Source: Icerya purchasi
Taxonomy: Eukaryota > Arthropoda > Insecta > Hemiptera > Monophlebidae
Direction: 5' to 3'
DNA length: 64,000 bases
NCBI GenBank assembly: GCA_039619475.1
Contig: CM077115.1
Coordinates: 446,513,292-446,577,291 of the forward strand
The notes beneath the pieces were generated by a model. That model was not told the DNA's origin. It ran no database searches and saw only the letters and a list, made by a program, of their open reading frames with translations. Shown in pieces: positions 51,301-55,443 of the stretch. The position numbers were made by a program, and so were the translations under genes. The first letter of the stretch is position 1. Each line of letters begins with the position of its first letter.

Positions 51301-52262
51301 GTATTTCAAAATTACCTCTTACCTAAACAAAACACACTCATTAAGTGAAAACAGTTACCTTCATTTCGAACCAAATATATTTATACAATAATAGGTAACA
51401 TAAATTCGAGTACCGGTAATTTACTTCTAAAAAATTAGACATTGTCTAGTAATGTTGAACCTATTATGGTATTTTAATAACGAAACTATGGTTTATATTA
51501 TTTCTCCAAAAAAATGTGTGCAAAAATTAGGGTGCGTAAATTAGGCGAGTAAATACGGTATATGTATATAATTTTTTTGAGCAGTTTAACTGATTACTGT
51601 TCAATTATTTTAATCACAAACAAAAAATATATGCATCACCAGCTACGTTACATTATTAACAAAAATATCCGATAAAAAGACGAAAATTTTTAAGCTATTT
51701 GCTAACAATAAAAAAATATGTTCGTTTAAATAAATGATTATTTTTGGTGCCATCCATAAATCTTTAAACTATTCGTTGAATAATAAAACGAAATGGCGCG
51801 TAAACCTAAAAAACATTAATTTTCGCTAATATTTTTAAAGGCTGACTGCATTCTACGTAAAAGTTTTCGATAACAATCACCCTTTAATTTCGTTCAATAA
51901 ACGTAACCGATTAATTGTATTTAGTATTCTAACAAATTGAAAAAGTGTCAAAATTGTTACATTTTATATGATGTAACAACTGAAAGATGGGAAAATTAGA
52001 AGCTAAATAATGAAAATATCATTAACTTTACACCTAATACTCCGATATGGAATTTTAATAAATTTGTTAAGATTTAAAGTTAGTTAAAGAGTTAACCGAA
52101 TTCGTTTGTAAAAAATCTGTACAATTTACCATCGTCGTGTTTTTCTTTTTTCCCAAAAGCCGTTCGCACCACCGAATAGCCAACATAGGCGAATCCTGCA
52201 AATATGGCCGAGCACAGGGCAATTTTATTAACTGTTTTATCATTCGCGGATGAAGTAGACAT
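1961..52262 (-). CDS. ARMC10: ARMC10-like armadillo-repeat protein, six exons, 3' end outside window
   Basis: Six minus-strand exons join in frame: 52130-52262, 31854-32092, 27036-27337, 11122-11242, 4220-4354, 1961-2209 (1179 nt, 393 codons). Every internal boundary has GT/AG, and the split codons match (exon 1 leaves one base, exon 2 supplies two; exon 3 leaves two, exon 4 supplies one). Residues 1-45 carry a hydrophobic anchor (about 14-32) followed by basic residues. Residues 46-224 are a polar linker with no recognised fold. Residues 226-393 align segment by segment with the armadillo domain of vertebrate ARMC10/ARMCX, for example LEKTLIVIGN, VQEAAIVTVGN and LKLQALKLLINLSSNEDM. Vertebrate relatives are mitochondrial outer-membrane proteins acting in mitochondrial dynamics and transport; the same role here is inferred. 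About 75 C-terminal residues are missing, so at least one more exon lies left of the window. Introns are about 20.0, 4.5, 15.8, 6.8 and 2.0 kb. Confidence 0.82.
3268..3631 (+). mobile_element. tRNA-headed SINE, copy 1
   Basis: A pol III A box (TAGCCTAGTTACTGG, from 3275) and B box (GGTTCGATCCC, 3319-3329) are spaced as in a tRNA. A ~290-bp body with the motif AACCACCACGTACAAC follows, and the copy ends GGCACTATAAAG with an AAG-rich tail. The same head, body and tail recur inverted at 55785-56157. Flanking duplication is unclear here, so the left end is approximate. Confidence 0.82.
4220..4354 (-). CDS. ARMC10: ARMC10-like exon 5 (second armadillo repeat)
   Basis: Acceptor AATTACAG, donor AAG|GTTAGT; exactly 45 codons. 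The peptide begins NTLREAGCLVKLPAFI and continues with RDVQEAAIVTVGNIILN. It matches the IRELGGIPIVANKI and KEKALNALNNLS helices of ARMC10 in order and spacing. It follows exon 4 without any missing residues relative to the vertebrate protein. Confidence 0.85.
5640..5785 (-). pseudogene. LINE C-terminal zinc-knuckle fragment
   Basis: On the minus strand, with one frame change, the sequence gives CTLCGSTTPDDIKHTL followed by YDCPAFSTLRRR. This is the C-x2-C ... H-x4-C knuckle found after the RNase H domain of many non-LTR retrotransposons. No other part of the element is visible nearby. Confidence 0.55.
6078..6425 (+). repeat. Interspersed repeat R1, copy 2
   Basis: Plus-strand copy of the family at 1-222. 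It extends further, with a second GTAGCTGGAGAGTCACTC block at its right end resembling the start (GTAGCTAGAGAGTTTG). It ends in a T-run. Autonomous partner unknown. Confidence 0.6.
7988..8062. repeat. (CA)n(TA)n microsatellite
   Basis: A compound run of CA then TA dinucleotides directly left of repeat copy A. Confidence 0.95.
8072..8424 (+). repeat. (TA)n-associated repeat family, copy A
   Basis: Order of landmarks: AACTCGGCC, hairpin GGCCATTTTGGCC, hairpin CAAGGGGCTGTGCCCCTTG, a TACTTTGTATAAAATGATCA block, TTACAACGTAATTCTTA, several CGTTACATAAAATTGGGACA-type units, then AGAATTACGTTGTAA. (TA)n tracts lie on both sides. The 17-base motif near the start is repeated inverted near the end. Confidence 0.88.
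9195..9335 (+). repeat. Solo mariner-type terminal repeat
   Basis: AGGTGCTCAATAAAGACCGAC resembles the GTGTTCAATAAAGAC ends of the mariner at 39691-40599 and the start at 35473. No transposase reading frame follows. Confidence 0.4.
9340..11121. other. Intron 4 part, no gene seen
   Basis: AT-rich with A and T homopolymers. A few short open frames in T-rich DNA have no recognisable content. Confidence 0.5.
11122..11242 (-). CDS. ARMC10: ARMC10-like exon 4 (first armadillo repeat)
   Basis: Acceptor GTTTGCAG, donor CAG|GTAAGA; one base completing Gly plus 40 codons. The peptide includes EALLEKTLIVIGNLGTFTEN, which aligns with the IIERALITLGNNAAFSVN segment of vertebrate ARMC10. This is one of the clearest homology anchors for the gene. 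Confidence 0.85.
13690..14580. other. Purine-rich anonymous segment
   Basis: A long plus-strand purine-rich stretch with higher GC than its surroundings, starting near a TTAGCCCAAGAA block also seen at 6876. The open frames on either strand look like by-products of composition. It could be an untranslated or decayed part of a retroelement; nothing specific is recognised. Confidence 0.3.
14581..16990. other. Intron 3 part, no gene seen
   Basis: Open frames at 14598-15004 and 15835-16029 have no family resemblance I can recognise. The rest is AT-rich, with a T-run at 16388 followed by GGCTCGGCGAGAAACC, which resembles 3' ends of decayed retroelements. Confidence 0.4.
17034..17318 (+). repeat. 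(TA)n-associated repeat family, copy B
   Basis: The same landmark order as copy A but with one internal block shorter. It is flanked by (TA)n at 16993-17024 and 17319-17343. TTACAACGTAATTCTTA and AAGAATTACGTTGTAA are both intact. Confidence 0.88.
17352..17690 (+). repeat. Divergent relative of the (TA)n-associated repeat, in tandem
   Basis: Immediately right of copy B. The same plan but different bases: a CCCTTGACCCC / CCCCTGGACCCC GC block, TACTTTGTATAGAACGA, then ATTGACAACGCC. Near the right are two units, GGGCTAAGAATGACGTT and GAGCTAAAAATGACGTT. It ends in TA-rich DNA. Confidence 0.6.
17700..19830. other. Intron 3 part, no gene seen
   Basis: AT-rich, with poly-T at 17956, poly-A at 19252 and a short (TA)n at 18915. 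Nothing recognisable. Confidence 0.5.
19834..20005 (+). mobile_element. SINE body fragment, copy 3 (head missing)
   Basis: It contains GGAAGGTAATGGCGAACCAC then CACGTATACC, TGCGCGCTAGTTAGTA and the GTTGCCATGAACAC block shared with the SINE at 3268-3631. The tRNA-like head is absent, as expected for a 5'-truncated copy. Confidence 0.7.
20010..20180 (+). pseudogene. Possible reverse-transcriptase scrap
   Basis: The peptide VQNFRYLSCIMRCKDAS followed by KIQERIQT resembles the F-x-YLG motif region downstream of the catalytic site in LINE reverse transcriptases. It is too short to assign to a clade. Confidence 0.3.
20255..20306. repeat. (TA)n microsatellite
   Basis: About 26 uninterrupted TA units. 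Confidence 0.97.
21156..21511 (-). repeat. (TA)n-associated repeat family, copy C
   Basis: Minus-strand copy between TA-rich tracts. It starts TTACAACGTAATTCTTA, then ACTACCCCCCATTCG, and ends with the paired hairpin block and TGACCGAGTT. Confidence 0.88.
22075..22460 (-). pseudogene. Jockey-type LINE, C-terminal fragment
   Basis: With frame changes, the minus strand gives SISSLCLKWRIYAAVMVPIW followed by STLHRNFNIPFVKDIR and HYQKFFEKINLSDNPN. This matches the C-terminal thumb region of Jockey reverse transcriptase (LHxDLxIPFV ... SDNP). The catalytic domain is not present. Confidence 0.68.
22480..23541 (-). pseudogene. RTE/BovB-like LINE, internally deleted
   Basis: The 5' part (23541-22882) encodes an endonuclease N-terminus: HIATYNVRTPSTEDKLEELE, then WDILGLSEIRRKG, preceded by an Asn run translated from an (ATT)n tract. 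The 3' part (22870-22489) encodes the LINE C-terminus: QLKWNWAGHVARR, then GGPSTRWQDDIK, with in-frame stops. The reverse-transcriptase core is missing between them, so the copy has a large internal deletion of roughly 2 kb by family size. The endonuclease resembles craniofacial development protein 2, which derives from a BovB endonuclease. Confidence 0.8.
23459..23516. repeat. (ATT)n microsatellite
   Basis: ATT/TTA triplet run with one interruption. Read on the minus strand it creates the Asn run at the start of the RTE-like frame. Confidence 0.95.
23604..23689. other. Two adjacent perfect stem-loops
   Basis: First: GGAACAGG (23604-23611) pairs with CCTGTTCC (23630-23637). Second: GTTAGGGTTT (23648-23657) pairs with AAACCCTAAC (23680-23689), with a further CCC/GGG pairing inside. 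They lie between the RTE relic and the Jockey relic, perhaps in a LINE untranslated region. Confidence 0.6.
23905..25150 (-). pseudogene. Jockey-type LINE, decayed
   Basis: Collinear minus-strand pieces: 25144-24758 with LKPKSSVQ then KASVFADHLENS (start of the reverse-transcriptase region); 24435-24202 with IHTADI then VFVDYTELMASNANP; 24159-23950 with VNTVKYLGVHMDRRL. The catalytic FADD has become FVDY, losing an aspartate. Gaps and frame breaks separate the pieces. Confidence 0.72.
26190..26745 (-). pseudogene. Jockey-type LINE, C-terminal fragment
   Basis: The minus strand with frame changes gives LRLHGIQLW, GCAKTSNLQKIQRYQNRVV, then LNVVFVVDEIKKQANKHVAR and ENPLATNL. This is the Jockey pattern GIQLWGCA ... 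IQRYQ ... HENPLA. It is truncated on the 5' side. Confidence 0.7.
27036..27337 (-). CDS. ARMC10: ARMC10-like exon 3 (linker, start of armadillo region)
   Basis: Acceptor TTACAG, donor GG|GTAAAA; 100 codons plus two bases, the split codon giving Gly with exon 4. The product is acidic and basic in patches, with a KRRWARRSYYKK basic cluster, an Asn/Lys-rich stretch, and near the end a helix-like NACQEAEQFFKEKDESQLKY. The last residues lead directly into the first armadillo helix of exon 4, equivalent to the NAEQLQKLL part of vertebrate ARMC10. Confidence 0.75.
28659..29482 (-). mobile_element. Penelope-like element relic between inverted terminal repeats
   Basis: Sequences 28659-28803 and 29327-29482 are inverted copies of each other (about 145-155 bp). 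Each holds CATCTTGATAATGACGG ... CGAAACTAGTCGA. Between them the minus strand encodes EKSTVAEHMIKTKHN then EKYYMNKFKYKIMN, resembling the end of the GIY-YIG endonuclease of Penelope-like elements. Inverted terminal repeats with a GAAAC-bearing hammerhead-like core are typical of this class. The core TTGATAA departs from canonical CTGANGA. Confidence 0.62.
29490..31850. other. Intron 2 part, no gene seen
   Basis: AT-rich sequence with poly-A at 30435 and 31122, (TA)n at 30531 and a (TTA)n at 31772. No coding relics recognised. Confidence 0.5.
31854..32092 (-). CDS. ARMC10: ARMC10-like exon 2 (linker)
   Basis: Acceptor TTTTAACAG, donor CAG|GTAATT. The exon supplies two bases of a split Asp codon and 79 full codons. 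The product is polar, with a segment rich in Arg, Leu and Glu (VQERIRELNLRARMFADTML) that could form an amphipathic helix. I recognise no domain. Its place between the anchor and the armadillo repeats matches the poorly conserved linker of ARMC10 proteins. Base composition (more GC, no stops) stands out from the AT-rich intron. Confidence 0.72.
32530..33310 (-). pseudogene. mariner transposase, decayed
   Basis: The N-terminal part (33273-32998) reads MPDFVEQRIYIKFCL, then EAMSQKKYLQTVQKDFKEGRE, the helix-turn-helix of SETMAR-like mariners. The C-terminal part (32807-32541) has PYSSDLAPCNYYLFGPLKRS, then GKNFAD. The expected aspartate of SPDLAPCDYHLF is Asn, so this copy would be catalytically dead even without its frame breaks. 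The middle with the first two catalytic aspartates is missing. Confidence 0.78.
33590..34032 (+). pseudogene. Helitron Rep/helicase, C-terminal fragment
   Basis: Plus strand: DEMVDYPTEFLNPLDS, a stop, then PHILQFKVGAPIIDLRNINP, and after a short deletion IIPNDLTFDFKRLRFPV and MMINKAQGQSLKVCGLNFEN. These are the last helicase motifs of eukaryotic Helitrons (YPTEFLN, GxPIxLLRN, INKxQGQ). The terminal CFSHGQLYVACSR motif has been replaced by unrelated residues. (TA)n repeat copy D starts 220 bp downstream. Confidence 0.85.
34256..34551 (-). repeat. (TA)n-associated repeat family, copy D
   Basis: Minus orientation: TTACAACGTAATTCTTA, GCTACCCCCCATTCG, a shortened inner part, the GTAAGAATTACGTTGTAA motif, then the hairpin block CAAGGGGCACAGCCCCTTG and GGCCAAAATGGTC. 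It ends in (TA)n. It lies just downstream of the Helitron helicase fragment. Confidence 0.88.
35473..35640 (+). repeat. mariner-type terminal fragment
   Basis: It begins GGGATGTTCAATAAAGATTG, matching the ends of the mariner at 39691-40599. No coding sequence remains. Confidence 0.4.
35779..36096. mobile_element. pogo/Tigger-type MITE
   Basis: It starts CAGTCGGTGTTCCATACGAC and ends, inverted, CCGTCGGTCCTCGATATAG, flanked by TA on each side (35777-35778 and 36097-36098). About 318 bp, with no transposase. CAGTCGGTxCTCGATATA ends are characteristic of pogo/Tigger elements. Confidence 0.7.
37114..38485 (-). mobile_element. Tc1-like transposon, DD34E, decayed
   Basis: The ends share CACATTAATATTTGGTCAC (37124-37142) with CGCATTAATATTCGGTCAC inverted at the right. 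Minus strand: helix-turn-helix piece RFIRRQVAANPKVSTPKLVT (38235-38047), then QDNDSKHTALDTRLW ... SPDLNSIEKI (37716-37522). The second Asp and the Glu are 34 residues apart, as in Tc1. The frame is broken several times. A third AATATT-type end motif at 37313 suggests internal end repeats. Confidence 0.82.
38500..39670 (+). pseudogene. Penelope-like reverse transcriptase, decayed
   Basis: Plus strand, in order and with frame changes: ERFFKQNDGMAVG (equivalent of FYxQxxGxAMG), then HNNIKFSVEKGSN and LAFLDALIHLDG, TRLPKKYLHRYI, then IPYVKGITEKIGRILRRNNI, and at the end HTAGIPYSSDMNYIGRTSR, the start of a GIY-YIG domain. This is the full C-terminal half of a Penelope-like protein. It lies right after the Tc1 element and ends where a mariner begins. 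Confidence 0.8.
39691..40599 (+). mobile_element. mariner transposon, internally deleted
   Basis: The ends GGTGTTCAATAAAGAC and, inverted, GGTGTGTTCAATAAAGACAC are flanked by TA. Plus-strand pieces: ITADET then a stop in place of Trp; WKLHHDNARPHVSNIF; and GRFNSKEDAVGAVQ with ENWKKK near the C-terminus. The first two catalytic aspartates are visible; the third falls in a frame-shifted stretch. The N-terminal helix-turn-helix is deleted, consistent with 0.9 kb instead of about 1.3 kb. Confidence 0.82.
40990..41640 (-). pseudogene. mariner relic, SETMAR-like
   Basis: The minus strand reads MSLDVSNPTSCEICTVIKFL, then TADGVEGAKI and LCAVY, which follows the CEIRxVIxFL ... EIHRxL ... VYG start of SETMAR-like mariners. 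It continues as SSVMVFWNRHGFLL and LLQDNGAA. Many stops. Its right end carries AATAAGTAACGTGACACGAC, inverted, as a likely terminal repeat. Confidence 0.55.
41650..43430. other. Intron 1 part, no gene seen
   Basis: AT-rich, with isolated short open frames that match nothing I recognise. A T-run followed by GGGCTCGCAACCAGG at 43138-43167 may be a retroelement end. Confidence 0.45.
43440..44877 (+). pseudogene. Jockey-type LINE with 3' tail, decayed
   Basis: Plus-strand pieces in order: ASRQEVKNIPKTLKRRKSPG then FDLISAELLNRLPRKAV; LHNGLLYKLKILLPTRL; YPVQAGVSQESVLGPTLCLI; FADDTALLASHSDP (intact catalytic FADD); then ILKPIWTYGVQLLGGCAKP and RHLESHPNKLAAGLL with RRLKRKKPHDL near the end. A short 3' untranslated stretch and an A-rich CAAA tail close the copy at about 44877. 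Several frame changes. Confidence 0.85.
44990..45270 (+). pseudogene. GIY-YIG-like domain fragment of a retroelement
   Basis: The plus strand with frame changes reads NSDVYKINCL, then GHNGEIFNNTKNER and LNIAENYYVKNKKISKLSDN. This resembles the endonuclease tail of Penelope-like or related retroelements. Very decayed. Confidence 0.4.
45480..46790 (-). mobile_element. maT-type (DD37D) Tc1/mariner transposon, nearly full length
   Basis: The 29-bp terminal inverted repeats start CACAGTCTAGCCATAAATAC and CACAGTCTAGTCATAAATAT (2 mismatches over 29), flanked by TA at 45478-45479 and 46791-46792. Minus-strand coding order: helix-turn-helix region (46670-46284, VRVTITRLMKAGHSASQILT ... QEMKIAPRTVSRIL), first Asp in ILFKDEKIF, HHPTSVMVWWGV, second Asp in FQQDSAPAHK, and SPDLNPLDYELWDKLEE. 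Second and third Asp are about 37 residues apart, which points to maT. Only about three single-base frameshifts (near 46297, 45960 and 45840) break it, so it died recently relative to its neighbours. Confidence 0.9.
46805..46940 (+). pseudogene. Possible Penelope-like fragment
   Basis: The plus strand reads INSHSNHPNNHKQAVQLAYI then NRIHKTTLNKN. The spaced SNHP ... HK ... INR pattern resembles the region upstream of the GIY-YIG domain in Penelope-like proteins. Low certainty. Confidence 0.35.
47170..47465 (+). pseudogene. RTE-type reverse transcriptase fragment
   Basis: Plus strand: RKGVKQG, a frame change, PLSPLLFICALEKVFRKLNW, then GIRINGEFLNNLRFADDVVL and SELNDMIIELNEGGKE. The catalytic FADD is intact. 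The pattern (EKVFRKLNWExKGIRINGE) is RTE/BovB-like. The fragment breaks off abruptly at about 47465 into a different LINE. Confidence 0.82.
47466..48100 (+). pseudogene. LINE RNase H and zinc-knuckle tail, different family
   Basis: Plus strand: SHMDIKGNETANSLARVAAS, the C-terminal His/Asp part of a LINE RNase H, then after a pyrimidine-rich decayed stretch CDANHIFFECPFLSVERC, a knuckle motif. RTE elements have no RNase H, so this is not the continuation of the fragment before it. It ends near a G-run and an A-rich stretch. Confidence 0.7.
48220..49700 (+). pseudogene. Decayed non-LTR reverse transcriptase, R4-like
   Basis: Plus-strand pieces: RKRLEQTIFI / GTDHIYNFSCI region, DYKKAVDSFPHTKLLKKI (catalytic motif A, first Asp present), KMKFGIEKCRRG, and THLNAENRFKAI. 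The motif order and the MKFGxxKC and HLNAxN blocks resemble R2/R4-type elements. Heavily mutated, with no catalytic FADD or YADD seen. Confidence 0.45.
49710..51170. other. Intron 1 part, mostly featureless
   Basis: Very A-rich on the plus strand up to about 50400, possibly the far-decayed continuation of the R4-like relic. Then AT-rich with a short (TA)n at 50625. No feature supported. Confidence 0.4.
51177..51558. mobile_element. MITE with CCGTATTTACTCG ends and TA duplication
   Basis: The left end CCGTATTTACTCGCGTAATT and the right end, inverted, CCGTATTTACTCGCCTAATT match at 26 of 27 bases and are flanked by TA. Just inside the left end the sequence folds back on itself (TAATTTACGCAC against GTGCGTAAATTA at 51239). 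382 bp, non-coding. TA duplication suggests Tc1/mariner/pogo mobilisation. Confidence 0.8.
52130..52262 (-). CDS. ARMC10: ARMC10-like exon 1 (start, membrane anchor)
   Basis: The exon starts at an ATG preceded by AAAA, a favourable insect context. It encodes 44 codons plus one base. After a short Ser/Thr-rich start (MSTSSANDK) comes a hydrophobic stretch, KIALCSAIFAGFAYVGYSVV, then Arg and a GKKEKH basic patch. This layout fits an N-terminal signal anchor for the mitochondrial outer membrane, as in ARMC10. The donor is G|GTAAAT. The link to the downstream exons rests on phase match (one base left over, two supplied by exon 2, making Asp) and on the family's architecture. Confidence 0.75.
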
Positions 52263-52460
52263 TTTTAATAATTAAGAATACTATAATTGAAACATATTAC
52301 AATAAATGTAAAAAGTTTATAACAAAACTGGAACAACCCATAGTGCACAACACCAACATTACTAACCGCGCGCGAATAGTAAACAAAACGATTTACTAAA
52401 TTTTAAGCGTCAAGGACAAGGACACATTAGAGTAGCGCGCGCCACCTGTAAATGAATTTA
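52263..52460 (-). promoter_or_regulatory. 5' flank / probable 5' UTR of the ARMC10-like gene
   Basis: The bases directly upstream of the start are AT-rich with two short upstream ATGs. Beyond them, 52371-52445 has CpG-containing patches (CGCGCG, GCGCGC) that are unusual in this AT-rich window. No TATA box is convincing. A CpG-bearing TATA-less promoter is an inference only. Confidence 0.3.
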
Positions 52461-52469
52461 TTAATTAAC

Positions 52470-53453
52470 TCCGAAGCGGGGGATCGTTTCGCAATTGAAT
52501 CGAACGGCGTCTGATCCAATGACCCAATTTTCGTAATTCACTGATATTCGAGCGTATTAACATCAAATGTTTTATTTAAAACCCGGTGAATTGATAAATA
52601 AAATCAAATTGATATACATGTACGTACAGATCCAGATTAAAAATTCGATTATTTGCAAGACTGAAAAATGCCTTCCTACATGCACTATATTGTTTACCAC
52701 AAGGGGCTGTATCTACAAGATGTACATAAGTTGTGAGATTAAAATTTCCTACAATAAAAATTAGAAAAAAAAAAAAAGAAATAATAATATACATAAATAA
52801 AATCAATCTGAAAATGAGACAAAACAGGTGTAAACATTAAAAAATTAATATAAAACGTATAACTTTATTTTTTGTTTGAATTTGTGTTACATTTATGCAG
52901 GTCTTCCTGGAGTATTCTAAAATACTGCTGTTTTTTTTTTTTTTAAAAGTTTAAAACAATTAAAAAGATATTAATATAAACCTACTATTTTATGTATTCT
53001 TATCGTGTATCATTTTTTAACTCTATTTATTAAAAGTTAAATACAGTGTCATTTTGCTTGTTATAATTCAACGTGAACTTAGATCGGTTTCAAAAAAAAA
53101 AACAACTATACTCCAGTTACTTTAATATAAATTTTATTCCGTGCAATTTCTCGTTTTATTCAACCATTATGTGAAAAATCGTACTGTGTAGGCCAACGCG
53201 CCTGTGTAGTTGTTATTATTTCTAAGTTGTTTAAGTATATTTTTTTAGGTAACTCATATTGATTTTTTTTTTTTTTTCATTGTTTTCTATAATGAATTTA
53301 TTGTATAAACTATCGATACATCCTAAAGTTCGTAATTTATAGCGATTCTTAAAAAAAGATTATGAATAAATCTATACACTTTTCCTTTACGCAAAAAAGA
53401 AAAAATGTGCCTGCGGCGTTAATGCACAGAATTTCTAAATATCTTCTATTTAG

Positions 53454-53491
<38 letters not shown>

Positions 53492-53528
53492 TTGAAAACT
53501 ACATGTTACATATACATATACAGTAGTA
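52470..53528. other. Upstream of ARMC10-like gene, no gene seen
   Basis: AT-rich intergenic DNA with T-runs and a (TA)n at 53456-53487. The foldback element inserted next to this TA tract. Confidence 0.5.
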
Positions 53529-53538
53529 CTGGAGTATA

Positions 53539-54245
53539 GGGTCCATTTCAACAGCCCCCTCACTTTAATATTTTTTTTTCATATATAGTGCAATTGTTTG
53601 TGCATCGTTTGTGCAGAAATGTGCACAAAGTTCCATCGTTTGTGCACATTCCTATCCCGAGATATTAAAGAAAAACATTTGGGGGGGGGCGTTGAAACGT
53701 TGGCCCCCCCAACTTTGAAATTTTTTATCAAAATATAGTGCAATCGTTTGTGCAGAAATGTGCACAAACTTTCATCGTTTGTGCACACCCCCATCCCGCG
53801 ATATTAAAGATAAATGGTGGGGGGGCCGTTGAAACGTTGGCCCCCCCACTTTGGAATTTTTTATCAAAATATAGTGCAATCGTTTGTGCATCGTTTGTGC
53901 AGAAATGTGCACAAATTTTCATCGTTTGTGCACATCCCTATCCCATGATATTGGGGGGGGGGTTAAAACGTTGGCCCCCCCACATTAATATTTTTTTGCA
54001 AAATATAGTGCATCCGTTTTTGCTTCGTTTGTGCAGAAATGTGCACAAACTTTCATCGTTTATGCACATCCCTATCCCCCACAATATGGAAGAAAAATAG
54101 TTGGGGAGTTGTTAAAATTTTATGTAACAAAATTAATAAAAAGTGGCTGATGAAATTGCTGGGGTATTAGTTCATTGCAAAATAATCGTTTAATACAAAA
54201 ATCGAAACAAATATCATTTATAAAGCTGTTGATTATTTTACATTT
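53539..54245 (+). repeat. Foldback element, left TIR
   Basis: Four tandem units begin at TATAGTGCA near 53583, 53731, 53867 and 54000. Each has CGTTTGTGC motifs, the palindrome TGTGCACA, a CCTATCCC/ATCCC block, a run of 7-10 G, GTTGAAACGTTGG and a run of C. The innermost 130 bp is unique sequence shared with the right TIR. Confidence 0.9.
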
Positions 54246-55443
54246 TTATTTATTAGGAAATTAATAGTTTACTTTTTAATGTCTAAAATTTATGTTTAAA
54301 ATTTATAAGTTGTAGTTTACTAATTTATAGTTTTATAATACGCCATGATATGAGGCTGTGTTCCCGAAACATGTCGATGATTAATTTTTTATTTATATTT
54401 TCCGATAAAGTTTAATTGCATGTTTGTTTAAAATAATATTTTCTTTCAATTTATCATCAATTACATTAACCATTAAAAAAAATAAATACTGAGAATCACA
54501 AGTTCTTCCATTAAAAAAATTTGTCTAAATTTGTTTATTTTTCAAAAAATAACAGATATATAAATATATAATAAACCTTTTTATAAAATCAGACAAAGAA
54601 AAAATATGATACAAGAGGCAGAAAAATAAGTATTAGTGTGTGTAAAACATTTACATTTGGTCACTGCAACAGTTATTTATTTTTATACAGATATAAGAAT
54701 TATAAAATGTTTCAATTAAAGAAGTATTACAAAAAGTTAAATTAAAAGAATAAAAATAGTACACAACCAAATGTAATTGTGACACTGATTATTTAAAAAG
54801 CTTAATAAAATATATAATTCAACAATATTACATCAAGAAATAGTTATTAAAAGTAATATTGCATATAAAATGAAAACATATAAAGAGAACGAATAAAATA
54901 AATCGAAATAATCAACACGGGTGAAATTGCTCATCATTGTAATAAAAGAGAAAACAAAAAAAGTAGAAAATCCGAAGTATAACGAAAATTTGTATGGGCG
55001 ATATAAAAATTTACTAATCGTATAAAATTATTTTTGAAAGTGTTGTGTGCACTATTTTGAATATACTACAATTTGAATATTAACGCCCTCTGTATTATTT
55101 ACATTTACCACTGCTTCTTTTGTGTCATGATAGATCTGCCATGCATTTAGTAGCTCCCGATAACTGTGGGCATGGTAATGCCCTATAGTAGTATATGAAA
55201 TCGTTGACCTTTGTTTATTAGGTGTTGTACAACCTCTCTTCTTAAATAATAAATATCTAAATTTACAGCTAGAGTTAATGACGTTTTACATAATTCTATT
55301 TGAAAATCAGCCAAATTCGATAAGTTAATTATATTAAATATTAAATGTACATTATACTCTGTATCGCTGTAATATTTTCTGCATCTGAATGAGAACAGAT
55401 GTATTACATAACTTGAAAGAATTCATTTCTTCATTTAAATATT

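Noticed and set aside
53583..54110. Regularly spaced near-identical units that could be read as a CRISPR-like array
   Set aside because: The repeats and the DNA between them are both conserved from unit to unit and in the inverted right arm, so these are tandem TIR units of a eukaryotic transposon.
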